The notes below the pieces were generated by a model. That model saw nothing but the letters and a program-made list of their open reading frames with translations, searched no databases and was not told where the DNA came from. Both the position numbers and the translations under genes were made by a program. A DNA stretch of 6,546 nucleotides from Zhenhengia yiwuensis (GTDB lineage: Bacteria > Bacillota > Clostridia > Lachnospirales > Cellulosilyticaceae), in the NCBI RefSeq assembly GCF_014384995.1, contig NZ_JACRSY010000068.1:1-6546 (forward strand), written 5' to 3'. Below are positions 1 through 4,775 of this stretch, piece by piece; within the stretch, counting starts at the first letter, position 1, and every line of letters begins with the position of its first letter.

Positions 1-198
1 CTTACAAAGCCTTATACAGCTGCACAGTTGGTAAAAGAGACTGGCATTGCAAAAGGCAATACATCTAGATACATAAAGAAGCTTAAAAAGCTTGGATTGA
101 TAGAAATAGATAGCATACAGGGAAGCAATAAGTACTATAAGGCTGTTTGTGATATGAGAAAGCTTATGGAGCTTATGCCGGGGCAAATAGAACTATAA
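1..198 (+). CDS. Winged-helix DNA-binding protein, C-terminal fragment
   Basis: The frame is open from the first base and ends with TAA at 196-198, giving the last 65 residues of a protein whose start lies outside the window. The peptide begins LTKPYTAAQLVKETGIAKGN and continues with TSRYIKKLKKLGLIEI. This is a typical helix-turn-helix: a short helix (AAQLVKETG), a turn (IAKGN), a recognition helix rich in Lys and Arg (TSRYIKKLKKLG), then the beta-wing start (LIEIDSIQGSNKYYKAV). This pattern is shared by MarR-, ArsR- and phage replication-type winged helices, so it shows DNA binding but not the role. A 30-base gap with a good ribosome binding site leads into the next small gene on the same strand, so the two may be co-transcribed. 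Confidence 0.7.
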   Translation, partial: LTKPYTAAQLVKETGIAKGNTSRYIKKLKKLGLIEIDSIQGSNKYYKAVCDMRKLMELMPGQIEL

Positions 199-228
199 AG
201 TCAAATAACCTATTTATGGAGGCGACAT

Positions 229-402
229 ATGAATGCATTAGATAAGGACTTGATAGGAGTCTGTTTAGACTCGATTGAGGGAGTACTTAATGGAATGCAA
301 TTATTTGCAGAACGAGATTATGAGGATTTAATCCAAGCAAGAATAGATAAAGCAAATAAATACATTAAAGAGATTAAAAGTATTCTTAATAAAACAAATT
401 AA
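229..402 (+). CDS. Small helical protein of unknown function, 57 aa
   Basis: An ATG at 229 is preceded by GGAGG at 218-222 with a 6-base spacer, a near-ideal ribosome binding site, and the frame runs to TAA at 400-402. The product starts MNALDKDLIGVCLDSIEGVL and ends in a charged helix (IDKANKYIKEIKSILNKTN). It has no signal peptide, membrane segment or cysteine motif, and alternating hydrophobic and charged residues suggest two amphipathic helices. I do not recognise a family. It follows the winged-helix gene by 30 bases and is the last plus-strand gene before a minus-strand terminator hairpin, so it probably ends the upstream operon. The start signal and clean helical composition support a real gene; the function is unknown. 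Confidence 0.65.
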   Translation: MNALDKDLIGVCLDSIEGVLNGMQLFAERDYEDLIQARIDKANKYIKEIKSILNKTN

Positions 403-410
403 CTTTTGTA

Positions 411-448
411 AAAAATAAAGGGCTCACTAAGTAAATACTAGTGAACCC
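411..448 (-). terminator. Intrinsic terminator reading leftward
   Basis: The arms 420-429 and 439-448 pair over 10 positions with one mismatch around a 9-base loop. Read on the minus strand, the hairpin GGGTTCACTA...TAGTGAGCCC runs straight into TTTATTTTTT. On the plus strand no T-run follows (AACAAGTATA), so the signal works for minus-strand transcription. No minus-strand protein gene lies upstream of it, but a consensus-like minus-strand promoter does, at 483-510. Confidence 0.65.
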
Positions 449-476
449 AACAAGTATATAAACAAAACTCTATTCG
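411..476 (-). ncRNA. Candidate ~65-nt minus-strand RNA
   Basis: This is inferred only from a promoter (483-510) and a terminator (448-411) on the same strand, about 65 bases apart. The predicted transcript is mostly an unstructured U-rich leader followed by the terminator hairpin. The only reading frame in it is a roughly 12-residue hydrophobic peptide from a TTG codon without a convincing ribosome binding site, so a coding role is unlikely. It diverges from the nucleoid-associated protein gene and is convergent with the 57-aa gene, so it could act antisense to read-through from the latter. No known RNA family was recognised. Confidence 0.3.
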
Positions 477-482
477 ACAAAA

Positions 483-510
483 ATTATACTGTAGTATAAA
501 AATATGTCAA
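483..510 (-). promoter_or_regulatory. Minus-strand sigma-A promoter, TTGACA-16-TATAAT
   Basis: On the minus strand the -35 box TTGACA (complement of 505-510) and the -10 box TATAAT (complement of 483-488) both match consensus exactly, separated by 16 bases. Transcription would start near 476 and meet the terminator at 448-411. No listed gene is read from it. An AT-rich region can give TATAAT by chance, but an exact -35 together with a correctly placed terminator argues for a real unit. Confidence 0.5.
484..499. repeat. Palindrome TTATACTGTAGTATAA, possible operator
   Basis: Two perfect 7-base arms (TTATACT and AGTATAA) flank a 2-base centre. The palindrome covers the -10 and part of the spacer of the minus-strand promoter. 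It also contains most of a possible plus-strand -10 (TATAAA, 495-500) that could serve the nucleoid-associated protein gene with a poor -35 (TTCGAC, 473-478). A protein bound here could control both directions. AT-rich DNA makes short palindromes common, so this is tentative. Confidence 0.3.
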
Positions 511-559
511 TATGCTATGGAAAAGTAAAAATTTAAAGTAAATAAAAATAATTATTGTT

Positions 560-583
560 GGTGCCGACATTAATGTCGGTGCC
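560..583 (+). promoter_or_regulatory. Leader hairpin just upstream of a ribosome binding site
   Basis: The 16-base core CCGACATTAATGTCGG (564-579) is a perfect palindrome. In RNA the stem extends outward through two G-U wobbles and two G-C pairs to 560 and 583, giving about 11 pairs with almost no loop. It is unusually GC-rich for this window. It ends 5 bases before the GGAGG (589-593) of the gene at 600 and no U-run follows, so it is not a terminator. A role in mRNA stability or translation, or a DNA operator, would fit. Confidence 0.45.
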
Positions 584-599
584 AGAACGGAGGATAAAA

Positions 600-1571
600 A
601 TGAGTATTATGTTTAAAAAAGTAATTATGCACACATTAGATACGTCATTAGATATGCCACTGTTATCTAAAGAGTGCTTAAACTTAACAGATGATACAGA
701 GGCTTATATTACAAGTTATGTAGTAGATCTATTTGAAAATCATAGCATGGCTAAAGCAGCATTTGAAGATAGCTCACCATGGCTAGAGGTTATTAAAAGT
801 GGTATTAAAGATTTTTATAGTTTCTCATGTGATATGGCGCACCAATTTTTTGCGTACCTACAAACATTTGAAAACATTTCAAGTGGCGACTTGATTGTTA
901 CTCAATTTGAACGTGATGCAATACCCTATGCAGCATTTATTAAGTTGAACTATAAAGAGGCATTCACTCATGCAATGGATCACAGTATAGAGTGTAATCA
1001 GATCATTAAACATAAGAACATATTCCCAGAGACAAGTAGCAAGGTCCAGGAGGCAGCTATTATCAACTTAGAAACACTGAATATCCTTTTGCTAGATGTT
1101 CATAAAGAGAAATACGTGCACACATTATTAGGTTGTACAGCGCCACTTTCTACAAAACAGAAAATCAATGTTGTAGAAAAAGTTATTACAGAAGCCATTG
1201 AGGAAAACTTTGAGAATAAAATAGAGGCACTTTCTTTTGCTAAAAGTAATCTAGCTAAAAGTATTGAGAGTACAAGTAGCATTATGATAGAGGACGTATT
1301 GCATGATACATTTGGTGATAAAGAAGAAATCATAGATGCTTGTATGGATATATTTGAAGAACAAGGTATAACAGAAGAGGCTATTGAATTACAACAAGCC
1401 TATAAAATAGGTAAAAAATATACCACTCATAAGTTGAAAACAAACACTGGTATTGAAATCAAATTACCTGTTCAAATACTTAATGATCCTAATGCTGTAG
1501 AAATCATTACTAATCCGAATGGAACGGTGGAAGTAAGGCTTAAGAATATAGCAACGCTGATTAGCAAGTAG
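600..1571 (+). CDS. Nucleoid-associated protein, NdpA/YejK (NA37) family
   Basis: The 323-residue product resembles the 37-kDa nucleoid-associated protein family (NdpA/YejK, NA37), DNA-associated proteins found in bacteria and on many mobile elements. Visible family-like features are the N-terminal strand VIMHTLDTSLDMPLLS (about residues 8-23), a middle block SSGDLIVTQFE followed by IPYAAFIKLNYKEAFTH (about 94-124), and an all-helical, acidic C-terminal half. Length is close to the usual 330-350 residues. I chose ATG 600 because GGAGG at 589-593 sits 6 bases upstream. A longer reading from TTG at 555 would translate through the leader hairpin and has no ribosome binding site. There is no signal peptide or membrane segment, so it should act in the cytoplasm. 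On a plasmid or prophage such proteins may shape element DNA or host expression; the precise role here is inferred. Confidence 0.8.
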   Translation: MSIMFKKVIMHTLDTSLDMPLLSKECLNLTDDTEAYITSYVVDLFENHSMAKAAFEDSSPWLEVIKSGIKDFYSFSCDMAHQFFAYLQTFENISSGDLIVTQFERDAIPYAAFIKLNYKEAFTHAMDHSIECNQIIKHKNIFPETSSKVQEAAIINLETLNILLLDVHKEKYVHTLLGCTAPLSTKQKINVVEKVITEAIEENFENKIEALSFAKSNLAKSIESTSSIMIEDVLHDTFGDKEEIIDACMDIFEEQGITEEAIELQQAYKIGKKYTTHKLKTNTGIEIKLPVQILNDPNAVEIITNPNGTVEVRLKNIATLISK

Positions 1572-1648
1572 AATCTAAGATTGAAGAAATAAACGGAATG
1601 ATTAATGATGTTGTAGTATATGAAATGGATAAAATGCAATGCTAATTG

Positions 1649-1678
1649 AATAGTGGAGAAATACCCACGCTATTTTTT
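1649..1678 (+). terminator. Intrinsic terminator between NA37-type and GIY-YIG genes
   Basis: AATAGTGG (1649-1656) pairs with CCAC (1665-1668) and TATT (1671-1674), with a 2-base bulge (GC) and an 8-base loop. A run of six T begins at 1673. The stem is modest but position and U-run fit a terminator for the gene ending at 1571. It lies only 19 bases before the next start codon, so it could also act as an attenuator for the nuclease gene. Confidence 0.5.
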
Positions 1679-1696
1679 ATAATTAAGAGGAATATT

Positions 1697-2482
1697 ATGG
1701 TAGGAATATATAAAATAACAAATACAGCTACAGGAAATGTGTATATAGGTAAAGCAACAAATGTAAAACGCAGGTGGAAACAACATATTAATGCACTTAA
1801 CAAAGGTAAACATGCACGGAAGCTACAATTTGCATGGAATAAGTACGGAGAATCTAATTTTATATTTGAAGTTGAACAAAAGTGTGAAGTTAAAGAGCTG
1901 AACGACTTAGAGGCTTTTTATATACAACTATACGATAGTATAAACAACGGTTATAACTCAAAGACAGTAGTTGCAGAAGAGAAAATAGAAGGTAAGAAAT
2001 CACTCGCAGAACTAAATACCGTAACAGTTACTTACAACAGACGACTTTTGTTAGCTTCATTACTAATGTACAAACTGGAACAAGTCATTTCAGATACAGA
2101 ATATTATCCTAATTTAGACAAACAACCTGTGAATAAAAAAACTGACTTAGGATTGATACAAAACGTAAGTAAACTATGGATACCTATTATGAACAACTTT
2201 GAAGCTAGGTTGCAAGATAGCATAAAACGTCACTACGCTTTAAATACTGATATTTTGATATGGATAGAAATAGATAAAAACAAAGATTTCTTCGAACAGT
2301 TCAATACTCTATCTAATAAAGGCTACGTTAACATCAGTATAAATATAAATAACGAAGAGTATTACGTTAAAGTATATTTAGCAGACAGGACGTTTTGGGG
2401 TAAACGTACAAATTTCATCAACAACAAAGGAGAAGTCTCTTATATGTTATCTAAGTGTATGGATATTCTTAGGCGTAGATAA
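1697..2482 (+). CDS. GIY-YIG domain endonuclease with unassigned C-terminal domain
   Basis: The 261-residue product carries a complete GIY-YIG nuclease domain in its first 90 residues: GIY at 3-5, YIG at 16-18, the RWKQH motif at 26-30 (catalytic Arg and His), a conserved Asn-Lys-Tyr-Gly (48-51), the metal-binding Glu in NDLEAFYI (E72), and NNGYN at 83-87. These residues are those expected of an active enzyme cutting DNA in a metal-dependent way. The remaining 170 residues form a domain I do not recognise; it lacks an obvious zinc finger or NUMOD-like repeat. ATG 1697 is chosen because AAGAGG (1685-1690) lies 6 bases upstream; the in-frame TTG at 1646 has no such site and would overlap the terminator. 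Free-standing GIY-YIG nucleases in phages are often homing enzymes; a defence or recombination role is also possible. Confidence 0.85.
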   Translation: MVGIYKITNTATGNVYIGKATNVKRRWKQHINALNKGKHARKLQFAWNKYGESNFIFEVEQKCEVKELNDLEAFYIQLYDSINNGYNSKTVVAEEKIEGKKSLAELNTVTVTYNRRLLLASLLMYKLEQVISDTEYYPNLDKQPVNKKTDLGLIQNVSKLWIPIMNNFEARLQDSIKRHYALNTDILIWIEIDKNKDFFEQFNTLSNKGYVNISININNEEYYVKVYLADRTFWGKRTNFINNKGEVSYMLSKCMDILRRR

Positions 2483-2528
2483 GGTCAAGCTTAATAAAAT
2501 AGTTTTTTGGAGGGGGATAAGCGGAAAC

Positions 2529-2744
2529 ATGACTAATGAACAATTATTGGAAGGATATAGACTAAGCCAAGAGATTAATCGTCTAAAAGAGAATATCAGA
2601 TCAATTATTGTAAAAGTTATATTAAATTTAAGAAAGCTATGCAAGAAAAATTACTTTTGCAGGCTTCCAAGAGGGATTCAACAAATCCCCCTTGGAGAAA
2701 CTAGCGAAAATTTTTTATTAGCCAAAGAATCCATGCTAACATAA
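2529..2744 (+). CDS. Short hypothetical protein, possibly frameshifted
   Basis: The open frame starts at ATG 2529 and gives 71 residues. The first 20 (MTNEQLLEGYRLSQEINRLK) look like a normal helical start, but the rest has a different character (IIVKVILNLRKLCKKNYFC). In the -1 frame the text after the AAAA run at 2585-2588 reads REYQINYCKSYIKFKKAMQE and then KLLLQASKRDSTNPPWRN, ending at TAG 2702-2704. This second reading is more protein-like, which suggests a one-base loss in the A-run or ribosomal slippage, giving an intact form of about 58 residues. A purine-rich GGAGGGGG at 2509-2516 lies 12 bases upstream of the ATG, a longer spacer than usual. I do not recognise a family. Confidence 0.4.
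   Translation: MTNEQLLEGYRLSQEINRLKENIRSIIVKVILNLRKLCKKNYFCRLPRGIQQIPLGETSENFLLAKESMLT
2666..2696 (+). repeat. Strong hairpin inside or after a short ORF
   Basis: The arms 2666-2678 and 2684-2696 pair at 12 of 13 positions around the loop CAACA; the only mismatch is A2672 against C2690. It is GC-rich for the window. A T-run (2711-2716) follows after 14 bases, too far for a classical terminator. It may reduce read-through from the upstream genes into the ssb-par block, or be the remnant of a mobile element end. Confidence 0.45.
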
Positions 2745-2774
2745 TTATCACCTTCTTTAATTATATTATATGAT
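2745..2774 (+). promoter_or_regulatory. Candidate promoter for the ssb-par block
   Basis: A -35-like TTATCA (2745-2750) and a -10-like TATGAT (2769-2774) are separated by 18 bases. They lie in an AT-rich gap after the strong hairpin and about 50 bases before the next ribosome binding site. No other promoter was found between here and ssb, so it is the best candidate for driving the small gene, ssb and possibly the parMR genes. The -35 match is only four of six. Confidence 0.3.
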
Positions 2775-2826
2775 ATATTCTGAAGATTACAATAAAATAA
2801 AATTACTTTTGGGAGGAGGGCGTAAA

Positions 2827-3032
2827 GTGAGTATGCAACAAGTTATAGAAGCTCAAATTGCAGAGAACGAAGCACGAAAGAGCAAGCAAGAAAGAGCAAG
2901 CAAGAAATGCAGAGAAAGCTGTTTAATGAAGCGTTTGTTAGATATCTGCGTAGAAAGAGATTAAAAGAATACAGTGAATTAATGGAGGCACAAGATGAAC
3001 AAAGTGATTTTGATGGGGCGTTTGACGCGTGA
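2827..3032 (+). pseudogene. Small gene disrupted by a 14-bp tandem duplication
   Basis: A purine-rich GGAGGAGGG (2812-2820) precedes GTG 2827 and ATG 2833, both in frame. The frame as it stands ends at 2964 after a cysteine-rich tail (KKCRESCLMKRLLDICVERD). Within it the 14-base unit AAAGAGCAAGCAAG occurs twice back to back (2877-2890 and 2891-2904). Removing one copy restores a continuous reading of 63 residues that continues RKSKQEMQRKLFNEAFVRYL and then RRKRLKEYSELMEAQDEQSD, ending at TGA 3030-3032 and overlapping the ssb start by 38 bases, a coupling common in phage operons. The restored protein is a basic amphipathic helix with an acidic end. I do not recognise a family. Either the gene is broken, the repeat acts as a switch, or the downstream half is started separately (ATG 2907). 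Confidence 0.55.
2877..2907 (+). repeat. Exact 14-bp tandem duplication (2.2 copies)
   Basis: AAAGAGCAAGCAAG at 2877-2890 is repeated without change at 2891-2904, and the next three bases (AAA) start a third copy. Because 14 is not a multiple of 3, each gain or loss of a unit changes the reading frame of the small gene around it. Confidence 0.9.
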
Positions 3033-3411
3033 TCCTGAAGTAAGATACTCTCAATCAGCTAACCCAGTGGCAGTAGCAAGGTATGGATTAGCGGTCAGAA
3101 AGCAGTATGTAAAACAAGGAGAATCTGAAGTTGACTTTTTTAATATTACAGCATTTGGGAAGATAGCCGAAAATGCAAGCAAGTACTTACATAAGGGAGA
3201 TATGGTGTCTATAGTTGGTAGGCTACAGACAAGTTCATGGGACGATAACGGAACTAAGCGAACAAGTATTGAGATTATAATTGAGGAGCAACACTTTATA
3301 ACAACAAAGAGAAATAGTGATTCGCAAGATGCATCCAGTTCAAGTGTAGCTACAACAGCAGGGGAATGGCCACCATCAACTATGGAAGAAGATGACGATT
3401 TACCATTTTAA
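2995..3411 (+). CDS. ssb: Single-stranded DNA-binding protein
   Basis: The 138-residue product is a bacterial-type SSB that coats single-stranded DNA during replication, recombination and repair. It opens with MNKVILMGRLTRDPEVRYSQ, followed by the OB-fold strands ending near residue 105 (VDFFNITAFGKIAENASKYL, then GDMVSIVGRLQTSSW). After a short Ser/Thr-rich linker comes the acidic tail ending in DDDLPF, which in SSBs is the docking site for partner proteins. The length is somewhat short (chromosomal Firmicute SSBs are commonly 150-180 residues) because the linker is brief, as in many phage and plasmid SSBs. The ATG has GGAGG (2984-2988) 6 bases upstream. The gene overlaps the restored reading of the preceding small gene and lies 82 bases before the ParM-like gene. 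Confidence 0.95.
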   Translation: MNKVILMGRLTRDPEVRYSQSANPVAVARYGLAVRKQYVKQGESEVDFFNITAFGKIAENASKYLHKGDMVSIVGRLQTSSWDDNGTKRTSIEIIIEEQHFITTKRNSDSQDASSSSVATTAGEWPPSTMEEDDDLPF

Positions 3412-3425
3412 ATAAAAAATAATGA

Positions 3426-3478
3426 TGTATGCAAAAAGCATACAAAAAATAGAAAGCATGTATGCAAAAAGCATACAT
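3426..3478. repeat. Twin palindrome GTATGC-AAAAA-GCATAC, candidate parC/operator
   Basis: Two nearly identical palindromes lie just before the ParM-like gene: 3426-3444 with 7-base arms and 3458-3478 with 8-base arms. Both have the same AAAAA centre, and their centres are 33 bases apart, about three helical turns. A partial third half-site (AGAAAGCATG, 3451-3460) lies between them. In ParMRC systems the RHH adaptor binds direct or inverted repeats upstream of parM that serve as both centromere and operator; the location fits that. The second palindrome ends just as the AAGGAGG ribosome binding site begins (3479), so binding or RNA folding could also affect translation. Confidence 0.6.
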
Positions 3479-3493
3479 AAGGAGGATATTAGG

Positions 3494-4417
3494 ATGATTA
3501 ATAAAATATTTGCAGTAGATGCAGGAAAGTTTGCAACAAAAGCAATGGCTGGTGATGAGCGTTTAATGTTTAGAAGTAATTACACTCGCATTGATGAATC
3601 GAACAGCATACCATTAGAAGGCTGTAGTTTTAAAGTTGAGATTGATAATAAGGCCTATATTTTAGGTGATATGGGAGAAGAAAGTGATTATAGCCTTGAG
3701 AAACAAAGTGTTCTACATAAAATGGCTACTTATACAGCTATAGCAAAGCTAGGGGGGAGAGATGAGATTAAAGTTGCTGTAGGGTGTCCAGTGAGTATTT
3801 TTAAAAGTGATGAAAATAGAAAGCTTTACGCAGAGTACATGAAAGAACAGCCACAAATGTTTAAGGTAGATGATGTAAGTATAAAAATTAAGATTGATAA
3901 GATAGTTGTACTTCCAGAGGGTTCAGGACCTATTTATACAGATGAGCGATTTAAGGATAAGAGAGTTGCAGTTATAGACCTTGGCGGTAGAAATATGAAC
4001 TTCACTATTTATAATAATCGACTTCCTCAAGTAAGCAGTATGTTCACCGAGAATTATGGAAGTATGGACATTGAAACCTTAATCAAGCAGCAATTTGATA
4101 CAAAGTATAGATGCTCATTAGAAGATAAAGATGTTAGGGCTATCTTAGAGCAGGGAGGCATTAAGTATAAAGGGCAACTTGAAGGTCAGAAACATGTTAA
4201 AGAAATTCTTGAAGGATATGTTGATAAAGTTCTTGCAAGAGTGCAAAAGGCTAACTTTAACCTTGACACGATGGATGTTGTTTTTACAGGAGGGACAAGC
4301 TTACTGGTTGAAGAAGAGATAAAACAAAGGCTATCACATGCAGAAGTCATAAAAGATGCTCAATGGAGTAATACAGAAGGGTTCAACAAAATTGTAAGGA
4401 GTAAATTTAATGTGTGA
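3494..4417 (+). CDS. parM: ParM/StbA-family actin-like plasmid segregation ATPase
   Basis: The 307-residue product has the actin-fold signature of ParM-type proteins, which polymerise with ATP and push plasmid copies apart. The phosphate-1 motif is FAVDAGKFATKA (residues 6-17, Asp9), the phosphate-2 motif is VAVIDLGGRNMN (158-169, Asp162), and the adenosine motif is VVFTGGTSLL (262-271). A ParM-like VAVGCPVSIFK segment lies near residues 94-104. The length matches the family (300-330). ATG 3494 has AAGGAGG (3479-3485) 8 bases upstream; the longer in-frame reading from 3422 would translate through the twin palindromes and is unlikely. The RHH gene starts inside its stop region (8-base overlap), so the two are translationally coupled. 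The upstream palindromes suggest autoregulation. Assignment to the Alp/ParM superfamily is firm; the exact subfamily is not. Confidence 0.9.
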   Translation: MINKIFAVDAGKFATKAMAGDERLMFRSNYTRIDESNSIPLEGCSFKVEIDNKAYILGDMGEESDYSLEKQSVLHKMATYTAIAKLGGRDEIKVAVGCPVSIFKSDENRKLYAEYMKEQPQMFKVDDVSIKIKIDKIVVLPEGSGPIYTDERFKDKRVAVIDLGGRNMNFTIYNNRLPQVSSMFTENYGSMDIETLIKQQFDTKYRCSLEDKDVRAILEQGGIKYKGQLEGQKHVKEILEGYVDKVLARVQKANFNLDTMDVVFTGGTSLLVEEEIKQRLSHAEVIKDAQWSNTEGFNKIVRSKFNV

Positions 4418-4682
4418 GAAAAGGGTTATGGTTCACTTTGATGAAGCTAATTTGGATCTACATAGGTATGTATCAAAGCATAGAAATAAATCAGACTTTA
4501 TAAGAGAATGCATACGCTACAGAATGGAGAAAGAAAAAGACCTTAAAGAAGTTGTAATGGAAGCCATAAAGGAAGTTCTAGGAAGCGGGACTATAAGTTT
4601 AGTACAGCCTACAGATGTTGACCCCGTTAAAGTAATAGATGAAGGTATGAAAGAAGTAGCGGACTTTTTTGAAGAATATTAA
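4410..4682 (+). CDS. Ribbon-helix-helix ParR-like adaptor protein
   Basis: The 90-residue product starts MCEKRVMVHFDEANLDLHRY. The basic strand KRVMVHF (4-10), a short helix (LDLHRYVSKH) and a second helix NKSDFIRECIRYRM (26-39) are the ribbon-helix-helix fold, which binds DNA as a dimer through the paired strands. The C-terminal half is acidic (EGMKEVADFFEEY), as in ParR proteins whose tail contacts ParM filaments. ATG 4410 overlaps the parM stop by 8 bases and has AAGGAG (4396-4401) 8 bases upstream. Position directly after an actin-like ATPase, coupling and fold together indicate the ParR role: binding a centromere, most likely the twin palindrome at 3426-3478, and linking it to the filament. 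The sequence alone cannot exclude that it is only a repressor. Confidence 0.75.
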   Translation: MCEKRVMVHFDEANLDLHRYVSKHRNKSDFIRECIRYRMEKEKDLKEVVMEAIKEVLGSGTISLVQPTDVDPVKVIDEGMKEVADFFEEY

Positions 4683-4741
4683 TTGAATAAACACCTAAGC
4701 ACTTATGTCATTTTGGCATGAGTGTTTTGGTGCTTATTCAA
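4683..4741 (+). repeat. Long two-part hairpin after the parR-like gene
   Basis: The outer arms 4683-4695 and 4729-4741 pair at 12 of 13 positions. The inner arms 4700-4709 and 4715-4724 pair fully, counting two G-T wobbles, around an ATTTT loop. A 4-base internal loop separates the two parts. It starts directly after the stop codon at 4682. No U-run follows (GCAAATGAAAG), so it is not a standard terminator, though it could slow polymerase or protect the parMR mRNA. An alternative pairing exists, TAAGCAC (4696-4702) with GTGCTTA (4730-4736). Confidence 0.6.
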
Positions 4742-4775
4742 GCAAATGAAAGTTTGATATTTAGGAGGGATTAGG

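Noticed and set aside
1100..1333. Minus-strand open frame of 77 codons inside the nucleoid-associated protein gene
   Set aside because: It is fully antisense to a well-supported gene, has no ribosome binding site, and its low-complexity Ser/Leu composition is typical of a shadow frame.
2447..2644. Minus-strand open frame of 65 codons across the end of the GIY-YIG gene
   Set aside because: It spans two plus-strand genes and lacks a start signal; the composition looks like reversed AT-rich coding DNA.
2877..2907. Short direct repeats as a possible CRISPR or iteron array
   Set aside because: The two units are contiguous without spacers and lie in a coding frame; this is a simple tandem duplication.
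3422..3493. Longer N-terminus for the ParM-like protein, containing MYAKSI twice
   Set aside because: The repeated peptide is only the translation of the twin palindromes. ATG 3494 has an excellent ribosome binding site, and actin-fold proteins begin right at the first strand (INKIFAVDAGK).
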